Shown here: positions 1 to 12,500 of the stretch, one piece after another | Position numbering within the stretch: position 1 is the first letter of the stretch | Layout: each line of letters starts with the position of its first letter | Assembly: GCA_964036155.1 (NCBI GenBank) | Contig: OZ038422.1 | Coordinates: 72,811,201-72,875,200 of the forward strand | Reading direction: 5' to 3' | Source of the DNA: Diploscapter coronatus | Taxonomy: Eukaryota > Nematoda > Chromadorea > Rhabditida > Rhabditidae | DNA length: 64,000 bases | Notes under the pieces: generated by a model | What the model saw: the letters and a program-made list of their open reading frames with translations, nothing else | Databases searched by the model: none | What the model was told of the DNA's origin: nothing | Position numbers and translations under genes: made by a program

Positions 1-75
1 CCCAAACCATTCAAGTCATCTTCACAAATCCGACCATCTTTTGCGCGCAATGAGTGGTTCAGAGCATATTTATTG
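1..75 (-). CDS. possible exon of a neighbouring gene (partial)
   Basis: Read on the minus strand, a TTTTTAG acceptor at 76-80 is followed by an open frame running to the window edge that reads NKYALNHSLRAKDGRICEDD. If real, it belongs to a gene downstream of and in tandem with the tRNA methyltransferase. The plus strand is also open here (a frame ending in TGA at 49-51), so the strand is not settled. The protein family is not recognised. Confidence 0.25.
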
Positions 76-323
76 CTAAAAATTGGAGAAAAATGATAAT
101 TTTTTGATTTTTGTTTGTTGAGTTTTCTTTTTCTTCTATTTCATTCAGATCCAGAAGAGTATGTTGTTTTGGTTTTGGATAAGATAAATATTTGATTTTT
201 AAAATTTATTGAATTTGAACAACAATAACAAGAAGCAAGATGATAAATATTCTAGACTCTGAAAAAACGAAGATTTGAGACCTAACGAAGTAACGAGGTC
301 AATAATTCTTTTAATTTTAAAGT

Positions 324-3149
324 CTAATTCCCCGACCCGTTCTGATTCAATTTAATTCGTTTTTCGGCAGGTTGACCGTCGCCTTTTTCAGCAATATCGC
401 TATTTTCTTCCATAACTTCATCATCTTCATGAACTTCCGATTTTACTTGGTCCTGAGGATTCCATTCCTGGAATTTCAAAATGATTCTCTAGAAAAATAA
501 CTACGAGCTTTTTCAGAAATATGTTTCTAACCTTGCTCTCATCCCTTTCAGCCGTCAGAAACTTCCAAGGCAGCTCGATTTCCATGCAGAACATGTACTT
601 TCTCGAAGAAACGCAGCGGACCTGAAAAGATCTCGAAAAATGAGTTTTTCGATTCTTGAATTTTTACTCGAATAAAAGTAAAGATTGGAAAATTTGTTAT
701 GATTTCCAGACTGTTTGAACATATCCCACTTACGTTATGTGCGTTGAGTATCCTCACATCCGGCCAGTCGAGTTTTTCACTGACCATTTCCCTTGCCTGT
801 CTCTCGAAGAAGTCATCTTCGACGTCGACGCTCGACTAAAACCGTTTATTCTGACTTTCTGAAAATCGAAAAATACCTTCGTAAACAAGTAGCAATAGAC
901 AATGAAGGGGAAATTGACACCTTTCGGGAGTTCGTTATTCGGGAACCTGAAAATGTTTTAAAAAATTAATAGTTTAAACGTTTCAGATTTTTCTAAAAAA
1001 ATCGAGAAAGAAAAATCTCTAGAAAAGACAACTCCCAAAAACAGCAATTGCTGAAAAAAAAAGCTTGAAAATGACCGATTATGCAGCAATCCCCTGAAAG
1101 TGGGCAGGAAGTTAACAGCGAACGCGGGCAGGTTCATGATTACGTGAGCTCCCGACGCGAGGTCCAGCTTGCTGTAGTCCCTCTGCTCCTCGGGGCCCTT
1201 TTCGTTCTCTTCACGATCTCGCAATTTTTGAGCGTCTTTCAAGATATTCTGAAATTATATCAAGATTTTACGTTATATTTTTTTTTAAAGTTCTTTTCTT
1301 TTAAAAATTACCTCAACAACGCTATCAGCCACGGCGGTTCGCAGGAACTCGCACCCGTCCAAATTGAACACCTGGATCGACTTTTCGGGGATCTAAAAAG
1401 ATATTCTTAGTTTCCAGCTTTGCAAATAGTTTTATAAAAATTCCGAACTGTGCTAGTCCTAATGTAATAATCTTTTTTTTGAAATAATGAAATTATTTTG
1501 GATATTTAAAGAAAAAATATTTTAAAATATAAAAAAATCAAATTTTGGTTAATCTTGGTGTTAATTTCTTTTCGAAATATTTTTTAATTATAATTTATAA
1601 ACAAATTTTCAACCTTGTTAATCTTGACATTTTCCCTCAGCCATCGAACGCTTTCGGGATTCAGATCGTTAGCGACCATAACTCGGGGCTGCCTTTGTTT
1701 GGTTGCTGGCAGAGCGAAGGGACCAATGCCAGCACAAGCGTCGTAAACTGAAATTTACAAATTTTAGATTATTTTCAAAATGTTGGATAAAATAAAAATT
1801 TGAAAATAAAATAATAGTTTAATAGCTTTTTTTTTTTTTTTAAATTCACCCAAAGAATCCCTGTCGAATTTCTGAATGATTCGCTCGTGCTCGTGGCCGA
1901 GGCGAGAGTTCCAGTACACCTGAAGCTTGTAGAAATTAAAAATAGAAAAGAGTACTCTTAAAATTACCGTACTATAGTCCATCTTGTAGGTGATTCCTCC
2001 CTCCTTGTGCTGAGTGATGTACTCCTTTTCCCCCGCTAACAATTCGAGGTCCAGGTTACGGTAGACGTTGGTGATGTTTTTCGTCTTCATTACAACTGTC
2101 CTGAAATATTTTTACTTATAGTTTTTTTTATTTGTAGATTTGTTTTTATTATTTTCCTTTCTGAAACATTCATTATTTCTAAAATAGATAAAGTTCCAAC
2201 CTGCATCCCCTAATCTTCTCGATGAAAAGCTGAGCGATCACTTTCTTGTAGGGCATTAGTTCATCCACGAAAGAGCAGTGGATGATGTGGCCGATTTGGG
2301 TGTAACTGCTAAAAATGATTTCTTCTAATATTTTAAATCATTTATTTATTTCTAAAAATTATTCTTTAATTTTCCCACCTGTAATGGAAAGGTAGAATCG
2401 CTTTGAAGCAGACTGGAAGCTGCCAATTTTGGAAGGTAATTTGCTGGTTGGCCGTCGAAAATTTCACATCGTCTTTGTGATCTGAAAATAAAAATAATAA
2501 TAAATAATCAAATTTTAAAAAATACCCTCTCCAACAGCCAAGAGAATTTTCTGGATGATTTCATTTTGAATTTCTCCGTCGTTCTCCTTGACCTTGTCAG
2601 GATCGAGCAGCATGAGACGTTTTGAGGGGTCGTCAGGGTCGGGAATGATTTGCTCAAAATATACGTTTATTTTTTATCTGAGAAAAATATTATTTTATTC
2701 AAGAAACTTTTCAAAAATCTATTCTTTAATCTTGAAAAAACTACCTTCAACTGAATCTTCTTTGCGTTCAGCAAAATCGAATCCAAAAACGAGCTTCGCT
2801 TGAGTTTTTCGATCCATTTCGCCTCGACTCTCACGCATTGGAAATCGACGTCCATGCTGAAATTAATTTAGAATAAATTTCAAAAATGACGAAAAATACC
2901 TGAACTTGTCCTTGTCGAGCTCGGTCATGCCAAAGACTGCTTTGGGCGGTCGCAAAATCGTCGACTTGTCAGAATTCGCCGCATTTTCCACCGCCTGGCT
3001 CATCTGAAGTATTTTTTTCTATTAAAAAATAAGAAAAAACTAACTTTTCTAAAGAGAAATCCAGCAAATCCTTGCCGGAATTGAAACTTCTTCTGGCCGG
3101 TTTGAAAAGTTGCGATCCGAAAGTTGCAAATCCGGCCCAATACGTTCAT
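324..3149 (-). CDS. trm-5: tRNA (guanine-37-N1)-methyltransferase, TRM5 family
   Basis: TRM5 methylates N1 of G37 next to the tRNA anticodon using S-adenosylmethionine, which prevents +1 frameshifting. I join 15 exons (minus order): 3149-3045, 3003-2900, 2856-2745, 2652-2526, 2481-2379, 2308-2201, 2100-1968, 1919-1850, 1747-1614, 1392-1312, 1248-1076, 946-877, 835-734, 621-532, 467-324. They give 551 aa with all phases consistent. Family signatures are the N-terminal LRPPKAVFGM region, GGITYKMDYS and VYWNSRLGHEHERI, the SAM-binding motif DACAGIGPFALPATK (about residues 290-304) and the catalytic-loop motif MNLPAFAVNFLP (NLPA at 398-401). The C-terminal tail is acidic and poorly conserved. Exon 1 encodes 35 residues rich in Arg, Lys and Phe with no Asp or Glu, like a mitochondrial presequence; exon 2 starts with its own ATG directly after a CAG. 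The acceptor at 2653-2654 is TTTGAG. It is convergent with whatever lies left of the window and divergent from the acyltransferase. Confidence 0.93.
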
Positions 3150-3464
3150 ATGCACATCGTCCTAGACGGAATAAAATTTGAAAAAATAAAAATCGCGAGA
3201 AAAATGTGAAAGCGAGAATTCAACGTGTTTTACGCAAAAAGTAAGTGTAAACGCAGTAGGCTGTGTAAAAAGAGGTGGACCGAAATGGAATCTTGAAATT
3301 TGCGGAACCTGAATTTAGTTTCCAAAGTTGCGAAACCGAAGTGACGAAATCGCCGGAATTCCGAATTCGCGGAATCGGAATCGGAATTTCGACCCACCTC
3401 TGCTGTGCAACTTTGAATGCTCCGCTTTTTTCGTTCCTGTAATATTTTGTTTTTTTTCAGAAAA
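3150..3464. promoter_or_regulatory. divergent promoter region, trm-5 / acyltransferase
   Basis: Only 315 bp separate the first ATG of the minus-strand methyltransferase from the plus-strand acyltransferase start, so both promoters must lie here or overlap the first exons. The only clear signal is the polypyrimidine acceptor TTTTTTTTCAG ending at 3460, four bases before the acyltransferase ATG. It is a good candidate trans-splice site. No TATA box is apparent. Open frames across this interval look like chance. Confidence 0.55.
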
Positions 3465-6400
3465 ATGAAAATGAGTCCCGACTCTGGGGACTCGACCAGA
3501 AGTCCGTTGGCAGCGCCTGGCAAATTCACCATGTCTCCGGCCGCCAGAAATGTGGGGTTTCTGTTTTTGTCTTAAATTTTTGATCGAGTTGAAATTTTCA
3601 GAAATTCGCCCTTCCCGACTACAAGCTCAGACCAATCTACCCGGTGCCAACCACGGATTTGGACTTCGAACACTCCAACTTTCAAAAGGTAATTTTCTAG
3701 TTCTTTTCACAAATTACTTTTCTATTTTTCAGCTCCACACATCGTGTTTGGAATGTTTCCCGATGCAAAGCGTGCCGGCCCAAGGAAACTACGTCAACTT
3801 GCTGGATTTTTCTCAGGTAATTTAAAATTTGTTTAAAATCACTATACTACTTCGACTAACTGAAAATGATGTAACTCATCGAATCAACCAAACTCTTGAG
3901 AGTTATCATGAAAATTGAAATTTTCTGAAGTATTAAAATGGCACTTCTCAAAACCTACTTCATACAATTAAAACTAAGAAAATTTCAAGCGAATATTCAG
4001 AAAACTTGCAACTTATTTTGATAAAGTTTCAAATTTTCGCGCTAAGTATATATTGGATTTTCAAAATACCGCAAATTTCGATGTTTTAGTTCAACGGCGT
4101 GCCCTACGGGATGACGCAAAAGGGTGTAATTCCGTCTCGATGGTTGGCGGACATTCGATACACCATCTCCACGCCCCTGCCTCACAAATACCCTAGGGTA
4201 GGGGCGGAAGTGCTCAGTTCGAAAAGGTACTGTAGTTTTAGATTTTTCCCCAGAAAATGCGCTATGATTTTTGAAAATTAAATTTTTAACTAAATACATA
4301 TACATGTCCCAGTGTCAGGGCGGTACTACTCAATTCTAAAAGGTGAGAGTAGTTTTGAAATTCTAGACTGGAAAGCAAGATATGAGTTTACTTTCAACGG
4401 TTAGATTTGCTCTTATTGAAAATCGTTGAAATATTTCTGGATTTTCACTCTTATAAAAAGAAATCGAAGGTTTTCCGATCTGCAAATCATTCGTTTAGTG
4501 CGAAAAGTTTGAGATATCGAGTTTATTATTTTTTATTTCAGAGTCGAAGCGGCTATAGAGGTTGAAATCGCTAAAGACCCGACAAACACGATGCGCAGTC
4601 TTCAGGTATTTCTAATTATTTTGAAAAAATAAACTTCAATTATCAAGAATTAGTACGCTTGCCTCACCCCTTTTCTGACTCAAATTATTCCTAGTTTCTA
4701 GATAGTCATAGCTTTTTCAAAAATTTCATTTTCATCATTTAAATCGCTGATTTCATAACCTCATCCCTTTTCTAATATCTATCTAGGTAGTCAAGGGACT
4801 CAGAACTAATCCCTTTTCATCCTCGATTCGAGTTGGTCTCCTTTTCTCTCGCAAATATCACATGCATTAGCGAATTGAAAATATCACGCGCTTTATCAAC
4901 ACTTTTATCACTTATTTCAGGACTTTATTAAATTAATCAAAAATGCATTTTCTTCAAACTCTTTTTTTATAGTTTTGATTACTAAGCGAGTCATCAGTAT
5001 CGAAATACTTATCAGAAAGAAAAATCTTTAAGGAATTTTAACTTTTTAAAATATCCTTTTTCTAATTATTGATTTCCAGAAAAAAGCGGCTAGATTCTAC
5101 AACGAGATTCGCTCGAGTCTCTCCCGATTCGTGTGCAAAATCTGTGCTTGGGTGCTGTACAAAGTTTTCCGTAGACTCATGTCAAGGTTGCTTGTCAATC
5201 CTGATCAAATCGCCCTCGTTCAACAGGCTGAAAGGGTTCGTTATTTTTTTCTATTTTTTTTTTTCAAATTTGATCAGAATGGGAACGGTGAATTACATAG
5301 AAATTTCGTGAAATGTCCTTTCAACTTTCTTGAAAAATGCCTCTTCAGGTTTAATATAGAGAAAGCTTCGTAAAAATGAAATTAGTTTCAAAAAACTATT
5401 CGAGAAATGAGAAAACAAATGCAACGAAATTTAATCGAATTGATTCCTCTAGTTTCAAACTAAACAAAATAATTCTCAGACGGGCATCCCGATCGTCTAC
5501 CTGCCTTTGCATCGCAGCCATCTGGACTATTTGCTGATCACCTGGTGCAATTGGCATTTCGGCCTGCGACTCCCTCACATCGCATCGGGGGACAATCTCA
5601 ATTTGGGCGGATTCGGGTAGGCTTCAAATATTTTTATTCAATTGTTTAAACCAGGCGATTTTTACCAAAGTTTGTAACAGCTTAAAATTTTCCGGGAAGA
5701 TGAAATATGATGAACTTCAACATACTTGTCTACGCCAGACATGTCTCAGTTATTATTCTATGGGGAAGATTTTTTGTTGGTGAAAATGATGGTATTCTTC
5801 ATAAAATGTTTCATTCAAGCACAAATTGTGAAGATTAATTTTGTGCAGGTGGTTGCTTCGCGCTACCGGCGCATTTTTCATCCGCCGTCGTGTCGATCCT
5901 TCTGATATGGGCGGCAGAGACGCTCTCTATAGAGCTGTACTTCACTCCTACATCGAACAGCTTTTGAAGATTTCCCTGCCCATTGAATTCTTCTTGGAGG
6001 GAACTAGGTAAGTCAATTTCCTCTGTAAAAAATAAATAGCTTTCAAAAGGTTATCTGGAATCACTAAAATTCATTGCAATGATCGTACGACTAACTGGGT
6101 GTTTCAGTGTTATCAAGATAATTTTCAAAACTCAAATCAAATCGTACTATCAAAATTGTTCGTTGATATTGTGAAACATGGCTAATTTTATTCATAAATT
6201 TTATTAATGGTAACAAATAAATGAAACATTCTGCAAGAAAACTATTTTCTTGAAATTTTAGATCTCGTTTCGGCAAGGCCCTGGTGCCGAAGCACGGTTT
6301 GATCTCGAACGTGATCGAAGCCGTGCAGCAGAACATCATACAGGACGTCTACCTGGTGCCTGTATCATACACCTACGACAACATTGCAGAGGGCATATTC

Positions 6401-8993
6401 CTCAATGAGTTGATGGGAATTCCGAAGGTAGATTTTATATTTGATAAGTTTGCATAAGTCAAAACGAATGGATCAACATTGTAAAATTGTCGAACATTTC
6501 CGCTGGATTTCTTTGAAGCATATCTAAATTTTGGATAAATTTAGTCTATTTTTAATCGAAGGCTTAGGACTACGAAGTTACGTGAGTCTTTTGTAAAGAA
6601 ATTTCAAATTTCTGTGAAACAGAAAAAACTTGAAAATTTTGGAAGAAAATTAATTTTCAGACCCGCGAAAGTTTCGTTGGAGTGATCCGGGAGGTGTGGA
6701 AAGGGTTCCGCAAGAGTCAGCCCTGTGGCATGGTGAGGATGCACTATGGAAGGCCTATCAAATTGACGGTAATTATAGGAATTATCTAGTTAATTGGGAT
6801 AATTATCTTTGCTCGTTAGAGTAATTATCTAACTTAATTAGTATAGTTATCGTGGTTTTCAGGACTATCTTCGCTCTCTTCGTACTGCTCTCGCAAATAA
6901 GCGCCATGGAGCTCCATCTCAACTCAGCAGAATGCCTCATTCTTATTCTTACAGGTATTTTTAAAATGGTTTTTTTTCGAAAATAATTTAATATCAGCAA
7001 ACATTGAAAATAATAAAAATTGTGTATTATTTTTGAAGCCTATTTTATTTATTGATTTCCAGAGAACTGGTTCCCTGGGTTGAGGAGCATGAGACTGAAG
7101 TCAGCAACCGAGCTTTGATTCGAGCGATTGGATATCATGCCATTCACGGTAGTTATTGATTTTTGAAATGGAACTACTATTCAAGGTTTATTGATTTTTC
7201 ATCGCCGTAATCCCATCTTCAGAGGCCCAATCTATGATGTCCATCTCTGCGGTTTCGATTTTGAGCGCGCTTTTGTTGAACAAATACAGAGATGGCGCCG
7301 GTCGCGAAACCTTGGAGCTCGATGTCGAATGGCTGTGCGAGCGAGTTCTGGAAGCGAAACGGGAAGTGATGGGCTGGGTGCCGGGAGTCACTAGCGGAGA
7401 AAATCTCATTGAGGTGAATTTCTAAAAAAAAATGTTTTTTTTTTGTTTTCAAAAGCCAATGATCAATTTATCAAAAATTTGTGGAATATTTGGAAAATGT
7501 TTTCAAGCTTAAAGCACACAAAGAATGACCATCTGAAAATATTGGATTTTTACCTAAAATTTTGAAACACAAATAAAATCGATAATTTAACAGTACGCTC
7601 TGAAATTCGTAAAAGACGCAGTGGAGCTGGATGATGGTGATCAAATCATTCCGATCCGCACTCGTCCGCAGTTGCTCTTCCTCGCCTACAAAAGGAACGC
7701 TCTCGTGCCAGTTTTCGGATTCAAGGCTGCTATCGGTAAGTTTCGAAATTATTAAGAGTTTTGGAAGTAACACATTTCAGTTTTTTTTCAACAGGAAGTT
7801 TTTCTGAAAGTAGAAAAAAACAAACATGTTCCAAAATAACAGAAAAATCATAGTCTAAATTTCAATTGACCTGACAGGGATATCCTTTTAAAAATTCATT
7901 AAAAAACGAAAAATTCCAGCCCTCTCGCTGCTCTCTCGTCCCACGGGCAAATCATATCCGTTCTTTGAAATTATGGAAGACTCTTTATCTATCTGTGATT
8001 GGCTGCAGTATGAAGTCATCTTTTGTAAGGTTAGTCTTACAAATCATGATTTTTAAAATTAAAATAAAAAATAAGAATATGATAAAAGCTTCGTTTTTCA
8101 ATTTTAAAGAAAATGTGTTGCTATTTCAAAAATTTGAGCCCTGTGACGACATGCGCGCTCTGATCACGGAAATGATCAGCGAGAAGAAAATGGGTGACTC
8201 CCATTTCGGTCTGCTCGACTTGGAGTATGACGAGATGGACGCAAAAATCGAGGATTCGAAAATCAGGGTGGGTAATTTTTCTTACTTATAGGCAATACTT
8301 TCCCTGCGCAATTGCACAAAGAAAATCATAAAAGTTTATTCGAATTTTTGAAACTTATGATTTTTCAAATTTTAATTTGTTGACTTTTCAGATTCGGGAC
8401 GGCCACAGCTACGAGATTCTGCGCTTCTACGCCGATTTCCTGCGTCCCTTCCTCCAGTCGCTCTGTATCGTCGTCAACAGACTTTCCGAAGGATTTACTG
8501 GGAAGGTTAAAGGTAAACATTTGGTCCTTCACAAATTTTACCAGATACTTTTCCTCTAAAATCGAATATGTGATTTTGATAATTTTTAAAATCATATATT
8601 TAGAGCAACAATTTGTCCGAAACCTCTGCAGTCAGTCCATCGCTAACATCGGAGCCCTGCCTTTCGAACCTGTTTGTGAGTCTTTTCCCAAAAATTCGAA
8701 AATTTTCAAAAAATTGATTTCCAGTGGAATCCATCAATTCGGACTCGTTCAAAAATTCGATCCGAATTCTGAGGCAAAAGGGATTCTTGACGGACGATGA
8801 AGTTAATGTAAGACTTGACTTTTCATTTTCATAAATATTTGTTTAAAAAGCTCATATTTTGAAAAAAATAAAATGCTCGAAATTCCAGGTCGAACTTTCG
8901 CCGCATATTAATTTGAGGGATGTCAAGGAAAACGTCCTTCGAGTCATCACTATCTCCCCTTTTCTCCATTCCATCAAACAGGAAGATCTTTAA
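3465..8993 (+). CDS. acl-6: mitochondrial-type glycerol-3-phosphate acyltransferase
   Basis: This enzyme acylates glycerol-3-phosphate at sn-1, the committed step of glycerolipid synthesis; GPAT1-type members sit in the outer mitochondrial membrane. Exons: 3465-3551, 3602-3688, 3733-3816, 4090-4226, 4542-4605, 5080-5235, 5480-5616, 5849-6007, 6262-6427, 6661-6768, 6863-6954, 7063-7148, 7223-7413, 7594-7735, 7920-8029, 8139-8267, 8392-8512, 8604-8675, 8725-8807, 8889-8993. Together they encode 771 aa in one frame. Acyltransferase block I is HRSHLD (HX4D, residues 216-221), block II GAFFIRR (about 258-264), block III EGTRSR (301-306) and block IV around LVPVSYTYD. The length and long C-terminal half fit GPAT1/GPAM and nematode ACL-6 rather than the short microsomal AGPATs. 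The start is the first ATG after the acceptor at 3458-3460. The acceptor of exon 16 is TTTGAG (8137-8138). An AATAAA lies at 9121-9126, about 130 bp after the stop. Confidence 0.93.
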
Positions 8994-9542
8994 GCCTGTC
9001 GCAGGTTATCAAAACAAACTCCGCCCACTTTTTGATAAACCCAAAAGTGATATTTCTGTATTTTTTTAATTTAGAAACTTCTAGTTTTTAGGTACAGTAG
9101 TTCTTTCTAGATTCAGGTTAAATAAACCTAAAACTTCAGCATATTCAAACTTATCGAAAAAATTGAGGTAGCTAAATTTAGGCAGTTTAGAAATCTAGAA
9201 GTTTTTAGTATTAGGTCAGATCGTATTTTTCTAGTTAGGGTTAATATTTTCTTAGAAAAACTGAATTTCTTCAAAGAGTCATACTCATCACCGGGATTAT
9301 CATTTTCTTTGTTCTCATCATGAATTTTTGTTGTCTTGTTGCGTTTCCTCTTTTTTTTTTTTTATAAAAAAAATGTTATTTTTAAAACGTTAAACAACGA
9401 ACGATTAACAATTCCCATAACAATCTATCCCTCTAAAATCTTGAAACTTACAATCAGACCCGCTTTCAATAGAAAACAAAAATGATAGAAACAACTTTTT
9501 AAAAATCTATTTTTTCTTCCAAAAGAAGTGTAAGAAATAATT
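8994..9542. other. convergent 3' UTR interval
   Basis: This is the space between the acyltransferase stop (plus) and the tRNA methyltransferase stop (minus). It is AT-rich, has an AATAAA on the plus strand at 9121-9126 and a long T run around 9350, and shows no coding signal or recognisable RNA gene. Confidence 0.6.
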
Positions 9543-12500
9543 TCATCTTTGCAAAGTGATGACCCACTCGACGTGCGGCGTCTGGGGGAACATATCCACA
9601 GGCTGAATGCTGACCAAATTGAACGGATCCGAGTCGAATTTGCGGGATCTGAACATTTTTGATCTTTTTATGAAAAAATTTTCCTAGATAAAAATATCCC
9701 TTTTTCAAAAAAATGATACTCTCAAAATTTTGAACGTGAACATGGAATAAAAACACCGAAATCCAAGTTAGGAAATTCTGAAACCTACCTCGGTTTGCAA
9801 AGATCAGCCAAATTCTTCATGACTTGCGGATAGGACGGCTCGCAGGAAACGTAGACGATGCGGGTCATTTGGGACATCTGAATTCTGATTTATCATATTT
9901 TGCTCACACCAGAGTGGCGCAAGTACTAGAAAGCTTTAAGAAATTATCCAAATTGAATCGTGAAACATACTTTTCAGAGTTCTAAAGTTTCTAATTATTT
10001 TAGAATTAAAGAGAAATATTTCGAAAAGAAAAGGTTTTACCTCCCGAATGCCACGAATCAGTTTATCTGCGAGTCCGGCCCTGGGCGGATCGAGCACTCC
10101 GATCACTTGACTCGTTTCCATTTTCATCGTCGTTGGCAGGTAGTACTTTGCATTCCTGAACACGTCCTCGGCTTTTCCGGCGACATGATAGCTAAAACTT
10201 TTTTTCAAATTTGAATTTTCTTTTCTTTTAATTTAATTCATTTTTATTTTCCTCTTATCTTTAATTTTTATATAGGTTTATTTTGTTATAACTTAGCAAA
10301 GTATGAAATTAGCCTATTTTCTGTTTTATTTTTTCTTCTATGTTTTAATGTTTACCAATCCTTCTCTAGTAGATTATCCTTAGCGTTTTTCTTCGCGTCT
10401 TGAATAGCCGATTCCACGATTTCAACGCCAATGCAGAAAAGCTAAAAATTGAAATTAAAGTTTCAGAAAATAATATTTTAGCTAGAAGAAAATACACTAT
10501 TCTCACGTTTTCTGGCAAATTTTAATTATACATCAGTTGAATAAAATACGCTTCAGAAAATCATTTAATAATAAAAGTTCATAAAATCTCCATTATTCAT
10601 TAAGTGCCAAAAATAGCTACAGATGCAAAAGTTATATTTCAAAACCTTGGACATCTATTCAGTTTCAGATAATTTTCAATATAAAACTGCCCACCTTCCT
10701 ATCCAGCTTCTTGATGTACTCCTTGAGAATGCAGATCCCGATCGTTCCCGTTCCACAACAAATGTCCAATAATAGAAGATCCTTCTTCTTTTCAGGCTCG
10801 ATTTCCATTTTGGAGTTCTCATCAACTTTCATGAGTTTTACAGGAGGGTCTTCTGCTTCTGAAAATAAGAGGGGTCTTTTAAAAATACATGTACTTCTAA
10901 AATAATAACAGATGCTCTTCTAAAATAGGGATTTTTTACTTTTTATCTTTTAAGCAAGATAAAAATACTTTTCTAAACTTTAAATTACGGTACCTGGATT
11001 CAGAGGGGCTGGCTTTTCATCTTCAGAGGGTTTCAGGTATTTCTCGAAACCGCAGGCTTTTCCTGAAATGATAAAAAAAATAAGATACCATTAAAATTTT
11101 TAAAACATGTTTCAAAAACTATGGACTTTTTTGAGAGTTTGAGAAAATAAAATCAATATCCAGAGGTTTTAGATAGAAAATAAGATAAATCCTACCGATT
11201 AAATCATAGAGCACGTTTGTTCCAGCCGTATTTGTCTGGAAGAACGCTAGAGGCGAAATTCGGAACCGACAGTTCAGCACCGTTTCGTAGACATGTTCCG
11301 TGCCTATAATTGGAAAAAAATATTTTAAAAAAACCAAATTTACCTCCGAGATGCTCGGCATTCATTTGATCGTGGTTGGAGACCAAATTCATCCAATACA
11401 AGGAAGTCACACGGAATTTCTGCTCTTTGAATGAGCGGAGAGTCAGGTATCTGAAATTAAAAATATGTGTTCCAGAGATTTTCAGATCAAGATAGAAATC
11501 TGACACTGTGATAGTAGGAGTCTTTAACCTAATAAAATTCATCCTTCGTTTCAATATCTATTAACTTCTATAATTTTTTTATAGCGGATAACAGATCTGA
11601 AATAAATCTGTTTCAGAAAGTTACAAATCAAAAGATGAAATTTTAAACGATAATTATTTTGTTTATGCAATTTCTATCAAAGAATAAATTTAACCTTTCT
11701 TTCAACTTCTCTTTGGCCTCCCTCTCCTTGTCCTTGTCTTGAATAGGGAAGACGTTGAAGATGAGCATCACGTCGCAGGCGAATTCACGGACGGTCAGAC
11801 TTCGCCACACACCCACTCGCTTGAACTCGTCGAATGGGGGCAGGTCTGGAAAAATAGTTTTAAAAATAGATGTTTTAACATTCCATATAAACTAATCATT
11901 TTTGGCCTAAGTTAATGGTTGGTGTGTAAGGATCAAAGCAATAATGAAAAAGAGATCGTGAATTGGATACGTTTCGAGATTTTCTTTGATCGGATGAGAA
12001 TTTCTATAAATTGATCGTGGCAAAGCTTTGAATAGTATAAAAAACTCGTAAAAATAATCTCGAACAAATTTTATAATAAATCTAAAACCCACCCGACTCT
12101 TTAACGAAACTCTCGAAATCCTTGACGATTTCCTTGGCCTGACTGCCGATGTGCTCGACATCCCCGACCGGCAGAATGAAATACTCGTTGTCCGAGAAGC
12201 GACCGCCCACGAAACCGACGCAGATCTGAAATTCGATTCAGATTTTTCTTCTGAAGTCTATATTCTCTTAGAACATTGAGAAATTCTGAAGACGAAAATG
12301 GTATGTTAAAACTTTCGACATAAAAAATCAAATTTTAAGAATGTGCCAGGTATATTTTGGGACAAATAAAGAAAGTATCTAAAAAAAAAAAACCTCCGAC
12401 TCCTTGTTCCGACCCACAGTGAACTCGCACTTGTTGCGATAATTCTTCGTACGAGGAGAGGAGCGGATCTAGAAATATCATTTTCTAGGATTTTCTGGAA

